64,000 nucleotides of DNA from Flavobacterium sp. A45 (GTDB taxonomy: Bacteria > Bacteroidota > Bacteroidia > Flavobacteriales > Flavobacteriaceae), in assembly GCF_002001005.1 (NCBI RefSeq), contig NZ_MUNX01000051.1:1-64000 (forward strand), written 5' to 3'. The notes beneath the pieces are model-generated. The model was not told the origin of the DNA, made no database searches, and was given only the letters and a program-made list of their open reading frames with translations. Made by a program: the position numbers and the translations under genes. Below, piece by piece: positions 17,359 through 26,565 of this stretch. Positions within the stretch are counted from its first letter, which is position 1. Each line of letters starts with the position of its first letter.

Positions 17359-17397
17359 AGAGTTTATTTCATTTTTGCAAATGTAAATAAACTCTAT
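17357..17397 (-). promoter_or_regulatory. palindromic operator over the DUF2490 promoter
   Basis: Arms ATAGAGTTTATTT (17357-17369) and AAATAAACTCTAT (17385-17397) are perfectly complementary over 13 bases with a 15-base spacer. On the - strand the spacer side carries TACATTTG (17378-17385), a -7 box matching TAnnTTTG. The palindrome ends at the ATG of the DUF2490 gene. This geometry suits a dimeric repressor; the nearby Rrf2 regulator is a candidate. Confidence 0.5.
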
Positions 17398-17483
17398 AAA
17401 AACAGTAGGTTATATTTTGTATTTAAAAAAGCTGACTCTTAATAGAGCAATAAGTTTTATATATTTCTTTCCAATCTTTGAAA

Positions 17484-20051
17484 TTATAGTGCGTAACGAA
17501 GTGTAATTCCGTATGTTCTTTGATCTCCTATTACACCAGCATATTGTCCTGAATTTCCACCAGCTGGCAGTAATTGCTCATAATAATCTTTGTCTAAAAG
17601 GTTACGTCCCCAAAAGTGAACAGATAATCCTTCGGAAGCGCGGAACCCTATACGGCCATTAAAAATTGCATAGCCGGGAACCACTAAATATTTAGAAGCT
17701 GATGGGCTTGATGAGAACTCTGAACGGGCATAACCATCTAGAGCTACAAAGAATTTTCCTGCGTTTGCAAAGAATTTTGCATTTTTTGTATATTCTCCGC
17801 TTAAGCTTCCTGCCCATTTTGAAACTCCAGGTAAATTAGAACCTGATACATCTTTAAAGGATACTGGAGATCCAGTTTCTTCAAGAGGAAGAGGAGCATT
17901 TGTAAATTTAACATACTTACCGTCGCTATACGTTGCGGCTCCATTGAAGTTGAAATGTTTGTTAAGAATAAAACTGAAATCTAATTCCACGCCTTGTACA
18001 CGCACTTCATCAGCATTAGCAAGATAACCGCGGTTTACTCCCAATTCAGCTGCCTGAACATTGGTTTGGAAATCTTTGATGTTTGTGTTAAAGTATGTCA
18101 AGTTCAATATTGAATATGCAATTGGAGAAGTTTTTACTCCAAACTCATAATGGGTAACATCTTCTGGCTTCACTGTTGCAAGATCGCCTAAAGTTTGTCC
18201 CGCAGGCGGAGTAGGAAGTCCAGCTACATTCACTCCAATAGGTTTGTAGCTTTTTGCAAAAGTTCCATAAGCATTGATTTTATCTGATGCTTTGTAGGAT
18301 ACAGTTATATTTCCAGAGAAGTCAGTATCATCATTATCTGATGAGAAGTTTTGATCGGTATAAACTTTCTTTTTCAAGGCAATTAATGCAGGATCAGTGG
18401 TTTGAAGTCCTCCGTATGTTTTACGGTCATAATCTGCATCTTTCTTGTCGTAATTGTATCTTAAACCTGGTAATACGTGTAAACGCTCAGTTACAGCCCA
18501 GTCTAATTGACCAAATACCGCTGCACTAGTTGAATGTATTTGAGCATCTGTATGGATTCCATATCCTTCAAAAAGACCTGGAGTTTTCCATAATGCAGTA
18601 TTTGCTGGAGTAAAGGAGTCCTGAGCAAATCTCCATTGTGCGTTACCGGATTCCTCTGTACCTTTTGTTTTTGATGTCTGGTCAATATAAAATACTCCGG
18701 CAACACCGCTTATTTTAGATGTAATCTGACCTGCGTAACGTACCTCTTGGGTAAATTGAGTTTGTCTAGATGGATTTTGTGATTTTGCAAGTTGTTGCAA
18801 ACCTGTGAAATCTCTGTCATTCGATGGATCCCAAGTCCAGAATCTCCATGCAGTTGTTGATGTAAGTGTACCGTTTCCAATTTTCGTATCCACATTAAGT
18901 GACCCTCCGCCCAAATCCTGTCCTGAACGCCATGGGGTGTCATGGTCAATTTTACGATCGAAAGCATTTAAGCTTGGAAGCTGGTAGTTTAAATCAGCAA
19001 TAATGGCGTTAAATTGACGCTGTGGAACTCTATTTGTTGGAGCAACACCTGCAACTACTTGAGCATATCCGTCATTATGCTGTGTTGTGATATCTCCTGC
19101 TAACGTAATGTTTGTGTTTTCAGTTGGAGTAAAAAGCAATTGACCTCTAATACCTTGATTGTTCAGCGTGTTTGTTGGCTTTCCTGTTCTGATATTATCG
19201 ATAATACCATCACGTTGTGTACCTGAAAATGACAATCTACCAGCAACTTTTTTACCCAAAGCTCCTGTAACCGAAGCTTTAGCCTGAAGATATGCATAAT
19301 TACCGTAACTCACTTCGAAGTCTGCACCTGTGTTGAAGCTTGGTTTGCGGGAAGTTATGTTAAAAGCACCCGAAGTTGTGTTTTTACCAAACAAAGTTCC
19401 TTGCGGTCCGCGTAATACTTCAATTCTTTCTACATCGATAAAATCTAGAGTAGTTGCCGCAGGGCGGGCATAATACACGCCGTCAACATAAAAACCAACA
19501 CCTGGATCGATACCGTCATTGGTTAGACCAAATGGTGATCCAAGACCGCGAATATTAATCCCAGTGTTTCTTGGGTTTGAAGAATAAAGCTGTACAGATG
19601 GAACCAATTCTTTTATACGGTTTACGTTGAAAGCGCCTGTTTGTTCAGCTTGCTTGCCCGTAACAACCGATACTGCGATAGGAATATCTTGTGCTTTTTC
19701 TATTCTGCGTCTTGATGTTACAACTACTTCAGACAATACTTTTTCTTCACCAGTGCTAATAGTTATTTGTAAAGGTTTAGCAACTGTTGGCAGTTCGTTT
19801 ATTTTAATTTCTTTTGTTGTGTAACCTAAGTATTGTACAATGATTGTAAATGGAAGCGTTTTGGCTTCAATGCTAAAATTACCATTAGCATCAGTAGTTG
19901 ATGAATTAGTAGTTCCTTTTAGAACTATATTAACGCCTTCTATAGGAGAGTCTTGATCGTTTTTTACAACTCCTTGTAAAAGGTTTTGACCATATGAAGT
20001 CGAGAAAATTAGTAAAAAGAATAAGCTTGAAATTGATTTTATAGTTCTCAT
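17484..20051 (-). CDS. TonB-dependent receptor with CarboxypepD_reg-like domain
   Basis: An 855-residue outer-membrane receptor. Signal peptide residues 1-21 (TSYGQ), a carboxypeptidase-regulatory-like domain (about 24-105), a plug domain (about 115-235) with the classic IEVLRGPQGTLFGKNTTSGAFNI near 206-228, then a 22-strand-type barrel ending in TYGITLRYAL. It should take up a nutrient across the outer membrane using TonB energy. The ligand is not evident, although the FecA/siderophore-type plug consensus is clear. It is the first gene of a same-strand run (receptor, DUF2490, small barrel, chrA) and is preceded by a Cys-rich Rrf2 regulator, so regulated oxyanion or metal uptake is plausible. 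Confidence 0.92.
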   Translation of the reverse strand: MRTIKSISSLFFLLIFSTSYGQNLLQGVVKNDQDSPIEGVNIVLKGTTNSSTTDANGNFSIEAKTLPFTIIVQYLGYTTKEIKINELPTVAKPLQITISTGEEKVLSEVVVTSRRRIEKAQDIPIAVSVVTGKQAEQTGAFNVNRIKELVPSVQLYSSNPRNTGINIRGLGSPFGLTNDGIDPGVGFYVDGVYYARPAATTLDFIDVERIEVLRGPQGTLFGKNTTSGAFNITSRKPSFNTGADFEVSYGNYAYLQAKASVTGALGKKVAGRLSFSGTQRDGIIDNIRTGKPTNTLNNQGIRGQLLFTPTENTNITLAGDITTQHNDGYAQVVAGVAPTNRVPQRQFNAIIADLNYQLPSLNAFDRKIDHDTPWRSGQDLGGGSLNVDTKIGNGTLTSTTAWRFWTWDPSNDRDFTGLQQLAKSQNPSRQTQFTQEVRYAGQITSKISGVAGVFYIDQTSKTKGTEESGNAQWRFAQDSFTPANTALWKTPGLFEGYGIHTDAQIHSTSAAVFGQLDWAVTERLHVLPGLRYNYDKKDADYDRKTYGGLQTTDPALIALKKKVYTDQNFSSDNDDTDFSGNITVSYKASDKINAYGTFAKSYKPIGVNVAGLPTPPAGQTLGDLATVKPEDVTHYEFGVKTSPIAYSILNLTYFNTNIKDFQTNVQAAELGVNRGYLANADEVRVQGVELDFSFILNKHFNFNGAATYSDGKYVKFTNAPLPLEETGSPVSFKDVSGSNLPGVSKWAGSLSGEYTKNAKFFANAGKFFVALDGYARSEFSSSPSASKYLVVPGYAIFNGRIGFRASEGLSVHFWGRNLLDKDYYEQLLPAGGNSGQYAGVIGDQRTYGITLRYAL

Positions 20052-20302
20052 TAGTATGTATATTATATGTAATTAGTAGAATTTAAATTAAATTTTTTTA
20101 TAATCTAGACATGCACATACAACACATTATGAAACGTTTTTTTTCTAAGAGAGAGAAATTTACTCTGTCGTTACTTTTCCTGACAGCATTGGTTTTGGTT
20201 TGATTTGTTTGCATTTTTTTATTTTTGATATTAATCATACGTTAAACTCAGTGCAAAAATATATAAATTCTATCAATTTAGTGTAATTTGAAAAATATTT
20301 TT
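20052..20302 (-). promoter_or_regulatory. leader region of the TonB receptor gene
   Basis: On the - strand a TATTTTTG -7 box (20254-20261) implies a 5' leader of roughly 195 bases. TAAATT/AATTTA form a small palindrome just upstream. Within the leader CTGTC and GACAG can pair around 12 bases, on the strand that also encodes a 9-codon mini-frame (MLSGKVTTE). A 24-codon frame lies on the opposite strand (20129-20203). None of these is proven; the box and the long leader are the supported part. Confidence 0.4.
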
Positions 20303-20716
20303 TTATTTTTTTACCAATGAGGCTATTGTAATGCCCTGCATGGCTTTCAAAGTTTCATCACGAATAGCCATCAATCCGTGTCGCAATGCGCATTCCGACT
20401 CGCTTACACAATCCGAACAGCGCTCGTAAAAATTTAAAGAGGCACAGGGAAGTAATGCGATTGCACCGTCAAATAAGCGGTGAATATCGGCCAAAGTAAT
20501 CGTTTCTTTGTCTTTTAAAAGGTAATATCCGCCATATTTTCCTTGTTTGCTACCTACGAAATGTCCTCTTTTTAAATCCAAAAGAATTTGTTCCAAAAAC
20601 TTTTTAGGAATATTGGCTCCTTCAGCAATTTCAATAGTTCTTGAAATATGATTTTCATCCTGTTCTGCTAAATAGAGAAGTGCTTTAAGAGCATATTTGG
20701 TTTTGTGTGAAAGCAT
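20303..20716 (-). CDS. Rrf2 family transcriptional regulator with Cys cluster
   Basis: A 137-residue winged-helix regulator of the Rrf2 family (IscR, CymR, NsrR relatives). The N-terminus MLSHKTKYALKALLYLA and the recognition region IPKKFLEQILLDLKRGHFVGS (36-56) are typical. Four cysteines at 91, 100, 103 and 109 sit where Rrf2 proteins bind an Fe-S cluster, so it may sense iron, sulfur or redox state. It is 252 bases upstream of the TonB receptor on the same strand and is a likely regulator of that gene run. Target sites are not proven; the 17357-17397 palindrome is one candidate. Confidence 0.88.
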   Translation of the reverse strand: MLSHKTKYALKALLYLAEQDENHISRTIEIAEGANIPKKFLEQILLDLKRGHFVGSKQGKYGGYYLLKDKETITLADIHRLFDGAIALLPCASLNFYERCSDCVSESECALRHGLMAIRDETLKAMQGITIASLVKK

Positions 20717-20952
20717 TATGGGTGAATTAACGGTTAAAACGAATACAAGAATGGCTGAATTCTGTTCTTTTAAATTATTTAAGAATCAAATATAGCTTTT
20801 TTTTTAAATTTTTAAAACTTATTCAAAATAGTTAGAGAGCTTGGTATTTGAATTAAAGGCTATATGTTAAAGTTTTTGTAAGTAATTTTATGGTTAATTA
20901 ATAAATCATGTAATTAGCGGTCGTTATAATCATATTGACCTAAAGCTTTTTT

Positions 20953-23733
20953 ATGCCAAAATTTTACTATTCTCTTTTAGTGTTTTTTATCTGTTCTTAT
21001 GTTTCTGCCCAAAATTCAATCTCTCTAAAAGGAAAGGTTATTGATGAAACTGCAAAAGCCCCCATCGAATCAGCAACCGTCTATCTTTCTGATGTAAAAG
21101 ATTCAACTGTTATTGCTTATACCATTACCGATAAATCCGGAAAATTTGATTTTAAGACAAAAAAAATCAATAAACCGGTTTTTTTAAAAGTGTCGTTTAT
21201 TGCTTATCAAGATCATAAAACTGAACTGAAAAATATTCAGGACGATAAAGATTTTGGAACAATTATTTTAAATAGGGAAGTAAAAAACCTAGATGAAGTG
21301 GTTGTAAAAAGTCAGGCGCCGCCAATTAGAATTAAAAAAGATACTCTTGAATTTAATGTGTCCTCTTTCAAGGTTAGGCCAGATGCCAATGTACAGACTT
21401 TACTTAAACAATTGCCCGGTGTTGACATTGATTCCGATGGGAAAATCACAGTGAACGGAAAAGAAGTAAATCAGATTCTAGTGAATGGTAAACCTTTTTT
21501 CAATAAGGACGGAAAAATTGCACTGCAGAATCTGCCTTCAGATATTATCAAGAAAGTTCAGGTTACGGACACCAAAACCAGAACTGAAGAAAAAACGGGC
21601 GCAGCATCCAGTTCCAATAACGCCAGCATCAATCTGACCATAGATGAAGATAAAAATAAAGGACTGTTTGGCAAATTTATGGGAGGTGCCGGCTCAGATT
21701 CTCGTTATGAAAGCAGTGCGCTTCTTAATTATTTTAAAAACAAAAGAAAGATTAGTGTTCTAGCTTCATCCAATAATATCAATTCTATAGGCTTTTCTAT
21801 GGATGAGGTTTTTGATAATATGGGCGGGGGAAGAAACAGCAATGTTTGGATGAACAGCAATGGTACATTTGGAATAAACGGAAGACAATATGGAAGCGGA
21901 AACGGAATTACCCGTTCCGATTTAGTGGGAATAAATTACTCTGATCAATGGGGTAAAAATTTTGATGCTTCCTTAAGTTATTTTTATTCGGGGGCTAATA
22001 CCAAAAATGATAACACAACAAATCAAATCAACTTTTTGCCATCTGGAGACTTTCTTACACGATCCACTTCAAATTCAGATGAAGACCGCTATACCCACAA
22101 TTTGGCATCAGTTTTTGAATTAAAAATCGATTCGACTTCATCCGTTATAATTGAACCTAATTTTACTAAAGCCAATTCTAAAAAAGGAGTTGTGTCAGAG
22201 CAATTTTCATTTGATGGGCAAGATGCTTTGTTGAATTCCAGTACTTCTGATAACTTTTATGAAAATGATTTAAATGGTTTCAATAATGCTCTAACCTTCA
22301 CAAAATCATTTAAAAAGAAAGGCAAATATTTTAGTGCAGTCTTTAAAAATGAAAATACAGTTAATGTGAATGATGATTATATTAAATCTAAAACGGTATT
22401 TAATCAAGATGACGAACCAGATGATATTCGAAACCAATTTAATGAAACTAAAAACATACGCGATAGTTATACGGGAAAAATTGAGTTCACGCAGCCAATA
22501 ACCGATTCTCTAAAAGTGAGAGTAGGGGCAGATTATAAGTTTGATAAAAAGAATGACAATAGAGATTCTTTTAATTTTGATGAAAGCAATCAGTCCTATT
22601 CCATTGTTAATGATGAATTGACTAATATATTCAGTTCTCTTGAAAGAACGTTTACGCCAAACGCAGGTATAACTGTAAACAAGAAAAAAGTAAATTTCAA
22701 TTTAAATCTAGGTACAACCGTAATTGACTTTGATAATAAAGGGGATTATATGAATGCCGTTACTGTTTTAGATAAAAAGTATGCTCTTCCGTATGCCAAT
22801 GCTTATGGTTCTTATGCGTTTTCAAAATCTAAAAATTTATGGGTAAATTATAATTATTCATACAGTCTGCCAAGTGCCAGGCAAGTTTTGGCAATAGAAG
22901 ATCTAGCCGATCCGCTAAATACGTATATAGGAAATCCTAATCTTGATCTGAATAAAAATCATGGCATTTATTTTTCGTTCAGAGATTTTGACTATGCCAC
23001 CCGCTCGGGTTACGGACTCTACTCTGGAGGAAATTTTTATGACAATCAGATTGTAGCTTCTACTAGTTATGATGATAACAGAAAAAGAACCACAACTTAT
23101 GACAATGTCAGTGGAACTTACACCTCCTGGTTGGGTTTCTATTGGAACAAAACCATTAAAAAAGAAGAACATACCTTTAAATACGAGTTGCGTTTGAACA
23201 ATAATTACAATTTTTCAAAAGGATTTACAGATGGTGAACTGTATACTGCAAAATCCATTGTGTTGTCTCCAAGATTAAATTTTACGTATGATTATGGAGA
23301 ATTGTTAACAATAAACCCATCCTATAATTATTCTTATAATAAAACGAACTATACAAATTATAATGTCGATCAGGCAGATTACTTTACCCATAAACTGAAT
23401 CTTCAAGTAACAAATTATTGGCCAAAGAATTGGACATTCGGAAATGATTTTGGATATACTTATAATTCTAATATATCACCTGGATTCAAAAAGGATTTTT
23501 TCCTGTGGAATACCAGTTTGTCATACAGTTTTTTCGACAAGAAATTCATGGCTAAAGCAAAAGTATATGACCTTCTGAATCAAAATGTGAGCGCTGTAAG
23601 AACGATAACTCCAACAACGATTAGAGATGAGGAAAACACGGTTTTGGGACGTTACATCATGTTCTCATTGACTTATAAAATTGAAAAATTTGCAGGTAAA
23701 GAGAAAAAATCAAATGGAATGATGAGATTCTAA
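20953..23733 (+). CDS. outer-membrane beta-barrel protein, paralogue of the 11519-14299 product
   Basis: Also exactly 926 residues with the same domain order: signal peptide (ending VSAQ near 20), CarboxypepD_reg-like domain (about 22-105), plug-like region with KVRPDANVQTLLKQLPGVD, and an OMP_b-brl_3-type barrel. Many blocks are shared with the first copy (LASSNNINSIGFSMDEVFD near 275; SGYGLYSGGNFYDNQIV near 685). The two copies face the same way and bracket the ChrA/TonB/Rrf2 region, so they probably arose by duplication followed by divergence or insertion. The substrate is unknown. A strong bidirectional terminator follows. Confidence 0.85.
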   Translation: MPKFYYSLLVFFICSYVSAQNSISLKGKVIDETAKAPIESATVYLSDVKDSTVIAYTITDKSGKFDFKTKKINKPVFLKVSFIAYQDHKTELKNIQDDKDFGTIILNREVKNLDEVVVKSQAPPIRIKKDTLEFNVSSFKVRPDANVQTLLKQLPGVDIDSDGKITVNGKEVNQILVNGKPFFNKDGKIALQNLPSDIIKKVQVTDTKTRTEEKTGAASSSNNASINLTIDEDKNKGLFGKFMGGAGSDSRYESSALLNYFKNKRKISVLASSNNINSIGFSMDEVFDNMGGGRNSNVWMNSNGTFGINGRQYGSGNGITRSDLVGINYSDQWGKNFDASLSYFYSGANTKNDNTTNQINFLPSGDFLTRSTSNSDEDRYTHNLASVFELKIDSTSSVIIEPNFTKANSKKGVVSEQFSFDGQDALLNSSTSDNFYENDLNGFNNALTFTKSFKKKGKYFSAVFKNENTVNVNDDYIKSKTVFNQDDEPDDIRNQFNETKNIRDSYTGKIEFTQPITDSLKVRVGADYKFDKKNDNRDSFNFDESNQSYSIVNDELTNIFSSLERTFTPNAGITVNKKKVNFNLNLGTTVIDFDNKGDYMNAVTVLDKKYALPYANAYGSYAFSKSKNLWVNYNYSYSLPSARQVLAIEDLADPLNTYIGNPNLDLNKNHGIYFSFRDFDYATRSGYGLYSGGNFYDNQIVASTSYDDNRKRTTTYDNVSGTYTSWLGFYWNKTIKKEEHTFKYELRLNNNYNFSKGFTDGELYTAKSIVLSPRLNFTYDYGELLTINPSYNYSYNKTNYTNYNVDQADYFTHKLNLQVTNYWPKNWTFGNDFGYTYNSNISPGFKKDFFLWNTSLSYSFFDKKFMAKAKVYDLLNQNVSAVRTITPTTIRDEENTVLGRYIMFSLTYKIEKFAGKEKKSNGMMRF

Positions 23734-23741
23734 AAAACAAT

Positions 23742-23772
23742 AAAATGCCTTCAAATCCTGAAGGCATTTTTT
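23742..23772. terminator. bidirectional terminator
   Basis: ATGCCTTCA-AATCC-TGAAGGCAT flanked by A-rich sequence on the left and TTTTTT on the right. It sits between the convergent OMP gene (+) and TPR gene (-) and can serve both. Confidence 0.88.
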
Positions 23773-23777
23773 ATAAA

Positions 23778-24557
23778 TTAAGTTTTACAATGTTCGTTTA
23801 TTAATTCTTTTGAATCTGAATAACCTAGGTTAAGCGATTTTTTTAAATCTGAGCAATAATCTCTTTGGATTTTAAAATTAATAAAATAGAGTGCTCTGTT
23901 GTAATATCCTTGCGGATCTTGAGGTGCTAAATTTATTACTTCATCAAAATCCAGCATGGCGTCTTTTAAATTAAGCATAGCTTTTGAAATAGCTCTATTT
24001 TGAAATGCCTCAACGAATTTTGGATTAATTTTGATTGCTTTATCAAAATCTAATATAGCTTCTTTGTGTAAATTCAATTCTTTTTTTAATAATCCTCTAT
24101 TTTCGTACGCTTCTAGATATTCTGGATTAAGAGTAATGCTTTTTGAATAGTCATTTATAGCTCCTTTTAAATCGTTACTTTTTGATTTTGAATATGCTCT
24201 ATTAAAGTATGCTTTTGGTAAACTATCTTTCAAAGAAACACATTTGGTATAATCATCAATTGCGAGTTGGTAATTTTTTAATTTCATATTCAAATTACCT
24301 CTGCTAAAATAAATCCGGTAATCATTAGGCGTTAATGAGAGAGCTTTATCATAATCTGTAAGAGCATCAAAATAATTTTCATTTTCGTAATTGTAGAATC
24401 CTCTATAATAGTAATTTTCGGCACTTGGCGATTGAGCAATTAAACTATTTAATTCTTCTATTTCTTTGGCAATTCCAGCCTTTTCAATATCGAAAAGTTC
24501 TTGAGAACGACTCACAAAAGAAGAACATAATAGAATTATATAGATGCAAATTTTCAT
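23778..24557 (-). CDS. exported TPR-repeat protein
   Basis: A 259-residue protein with a signal sequence (residues 1-19) and about six tetratricopeptide repeats from residue 45 on, recognisable as A-x-x-D-Y/F-x-K-A/S-I-x-L-x-P units (for example ALTDYDKALSLTPND, AINDYSKSITLNPEY, AILDFDKAIKINPKF). TPR arrays are protein-interaction scaffolds; the location is probably periplasm. No enzymatic domain. It stands as a single gene between terminators and the TPM operon. Confidence 0.85.
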   Translation of the reverse strand: MKICIYIILLCSSFVSRSQELFDIEKAGIAKEIEELNSLIAQSPSAENYYYRGFYNYENENYFDALTDYDKALSLTPNDYRIYFSRGNLNMKLKNYQLAIDDYTKCVSLKDSLPKAYFNRAYSKSKSNDLKGAINDYSKSITLNPEYLEAYENRGLLKKELNLHKEAILDFDKAIKINPKFVEAFQNRAISKAMLNLKDAMLDFDEVINLAPQDPQGYYNRALYFINFKIQRDYCSDLKKSLNLGYSDSKELINEHCKT

Positions 24558-24589
24558 AAATGAATTCTAAAATTTTAAGTTAAAAAAAA

Positions 24590-25417
24590 TTACCAGCTTC
24601 CGCTAGAACCTCCGCCAGAGAATCCGCCTCCGCCAAATCCACCGCCGAAGCCACCGCCTCCGCCGCCAAATCCACCACCTGATGATCCGCCAAATCCACC
24701 ACCGCCGCCTCTTCCAAGACTGCTTAGGAGGATAACATCTATTAGGCTGGGACCAAAGCCACCGCTGTTTCCAGAATTTCCGCCACGGCCACCTTTGTTT
24801 TTGGACAGTAATACCAAAACTATGACAATAATAACAATGATTGGAAAAACAGGAAAATCTTTTCCTTTGGTTTGTTTGCGTTCTCCTTTGTATTTACCTT
24901 TAAAAACATCAAAAATAGCATCTGTTCCTTTGTCTAAACCTTGGTAATAACTACCTGCTTTGAACTCTGGAATTATGATATTTCGAATAATTTCTCCTCC
25001 AATTCCGGCAGTTAATCGGTCTTCTAGTCCGTAACCGGGATTAATGGCAATTTTTCTTTCGGCTTTAGCCAAAAGTATTATAACACCGTTATCGTCTTTT
25101 GCTGTTCCACCAATTCCCCAAGTTTGCCCCCATTTAGTGGCTAGTTGACTAACATCTTCATTTTTGAGACTTTCGATGGTGATTACGACAATTTGAGTAG
25201 TCGTAGAATCGGAATATTTTATGAGTTTCTCTTCAAGCTGTGCCTTTTCCTGCGCACTTAAAACATTTGCATAGTCATAAACCGAAGTCTGGAAACTCGG
25301 TTTTTCCGGAATCGTAAATTGTGAGAAGATGCAATTGCTTGAAAAAATGACAATTAGTAAGAAGGCGAAGTGAAAAATTCCTTTGGAATTTGAGTTTTTT
25401 ATTGTTGGAATTTTCAT
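24590..25417 (-). CDS. TPM domain protein with Gly-rich tail (YgcG-like)
   Basis: A 275-residue protein with an N-terminal signal or anchor (about 14-32), a TPM domain (about 40-175: VYDYANVLSAQEKAQLEEKL, TTQIVVITIESL, GVIILLAKAERKIAINPGYGLE), one transmembrane helix (about 190-205, FPIIVIIVIVLVLL) and a C-terminal tail made almost wholly of Gly, Ser and Phe. TPM proteins of this type form operons with lemA and a second TPM gene, as here, and are linked to membrane-protein or envelope quality control. It follows the upstream TPM gene with a 3-base gap, so the two are co-translated. Confidence 0.88.
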   Translation of the reverse strand: MKIPTIKNSNSKGIFHFAFLLIVIFSSNCIFSQFTIPEKPSFQTSVYDYANVLSAQEKAQLEEKLIKYSDSTTTQIVVITIESLKNEDVSQLATKWGQTWGIGGTAKDDNGVIILLAKAERKIAINPGYGLEDRLTAGIGGEIIRNIIIPEFKAGSYYQGLDKGTDAIFDVFKGKYKGERKQTKGKDFPVFPIIVIIVIVLVLLSKNKGGRGGNSGNSGGFGPSLIDVILLSSLGRGGGGGFGGSSGGGFGGGGGGFGGGFGGGGFSGGGSSGSW

Positions 25418-25420
25418 TGG

Positions 25421-25858
25421 TTATCCTTTTGATATTTCGTTTGATAATTCGTTGGTGTCGCCTTTTTGCCAAGGGAAATGCTTTTGCAATCGTTCTCCTG
25501 CTCTCAGTATTCCATCAACAAGCCCTTGCTTAAAGTCTCCTTTTTTAAATTGAGAAGCCATCACATCACGGGTGCAATCCCAAAAATCGGGTTCTACTAA
25601 ATCGTTTATGCCTTTGTCTCCGCAAATAATGAAGTGATGATCATCAACGGCCAGGTAAATAAGAACCCCATTTTTGAGTTCGGTTTCATCCATTCTCAAT
25701 TCATGAAAAACTTCCTTGGCGCGATCATAAGGATCTTGCGAAGTTGTTTTTTCTATATGAACACGAATCTCGCCAGAAGTGTTTTTTTCGGCTATTCGAA
25801 TAGCTTCAACAATTTCCTGTTCCTCTTCTTTGCTTAAAAAATCTTCTACTTGTGACAT
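25421..25858 (-). CDS. TPM domain protein, soluble
   Basis: A 145-residue protein consisting essentially of one TPM domain (IRIAEKNTSGEIRVHIE near 20-37, GVLIYLAVDDHHFIICGDKGIND near 63-85). It has no signal peptide or membrane segment, unlike its partner downstream. It is the middle gene of lemA-TPM-TPM. A GC-rich hairpin separates it from lemA, while only 3 bases separate it from the next TPM gene. Confidence 0.85.
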   Translation of the reverse strand: MSQVEDFLSKEEEQEIVEAIRIAEKNTSGEIRVHIEKTTSQDPYDRAKEVFHELRMDETELKNGVLIYLAVDDHHFIICGDKGINDLVEPDFWDCTRDVMASQFKKGDFKQGLVDGILRAGERLQKHFPWQKGDTNELSNEISKG

Positions 25859-25872
25859 CGTATAGTTTTTAA

Positions 25873-25894
25873 AAACCCCGCCATGGCGGGGTTT
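25873..25894 (-). terminator. intercistronic GC-rich hairpin between lemA and the TPM genes
   Basis: AAACCCCGCC and GGCGGGGTTT form a strong stem with almost no loop (palindrome centred on CATG), followed on the - strand by only TTTTT. It lies inside an otherwise tight operon, so partial termination or mRNA-end stabilisation is likely, giving more lemA than TPM message. Confidence 0.65.
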
Positions 25895-25901
25895 AGTTTT
25901 T

Positions 25902-26489
25902 TTAGAATTTTACTTCAACAGGTTTTTCAGCACCAGTTACTGCTTGGAAATACGCTTTTTCTTTGAAACCAAACATTCCTGCAAACAAAGAGTTAGGGAA
26001 TGTTTTGATATGTGTATTATATGGCTTAACTGCTTCGTTAAAACGTGTTCTAGCCGTCAGGATTTGATTTTCAGTACTGGCCAATTCGTCCTGTAATTTC
26101 AAGAAGTTAGCATTGGCTTTCAAATCAGGGTATTTTTCTACAGATACCAATAATCTTGACAAAGAACTACTTACTCCGCTTTGTGCCGAATTGAAGGCAG
26201 TTAACTGTTCTGGAGTGATGTTAGTAGGGTCAACAGTCACGGCAGTCGCTTTAGCACGCGCTTCGATCACTGCGGTTAAAGTACTTTTTTCGAAATCAGC
26301 AGCTCCTTTTACGGTATTTACTAAGTTTCCAATAAGGTCATTTCTTCTTTGGTAAGCGGTTTGTACATCACCCCATGATTGCTCAACGGTTTGACTTAGT
26401 GTAACTGCGGTGTTGTTAATTCCTTTAACCCAGCTGTAAATTCCAATGATTACTACTGCTACTATAATCCAAGGCAAAAATCTTTTCAT
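25902..26489 (-). CDS. lemA: LemA family protein
   Basis: A 195-residue protein with an N-terminal membrane anchor (residues 5-24, LPWIIVAVVIIGIYSWV) and a long helical LemA domain. Recognisable: NNTAVTLSQTVEQSWGDVQTAYQRRNDLIGNLVNTV (26-61), then the EARAKA block and the C-terminal FPNSLFAGMFGFKEKAYFQ. The role of LemA is unclear; it is a membrane-tethered helical protein usually encoded with TPM proteins, as here. Length is normal. Confidence 0.95.
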   Translation of the reverse strand: MKRFLPWIIVAVVIIGIYSWVKGINNTAVTLSQTVEQSWGDVQTAYQRRNDLIGNLVNTVKGAADFEKSTLTAVIEARAKATAVTVDPTNITPEQLTAFNSAQSGVSSSLSRLLVSVEKYPDLKANANFLKLQDELASTENQILTARTRFNEAVKPYNTHIKTFPNSLFAGMFGFKEKAYFQAVTGAEKPVEVKF

Positions 26490-26565
26490 GTTTGTTTAAT
26501 TTAAAGTTTAGTGTTTAATTGTCTGTTTTTAATTGTTTATTGTAATTGCTATTGTAATTGTTATT

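Noticed and set aside
24590..24800. Gly-rich low-complexity C-terminus of the TPM protein as a frameshift artefact
   Set aside because: A Gly/Ser/Phe tail is normal for this membrane-anchored TPM subgroup and the frame ends cleanly.
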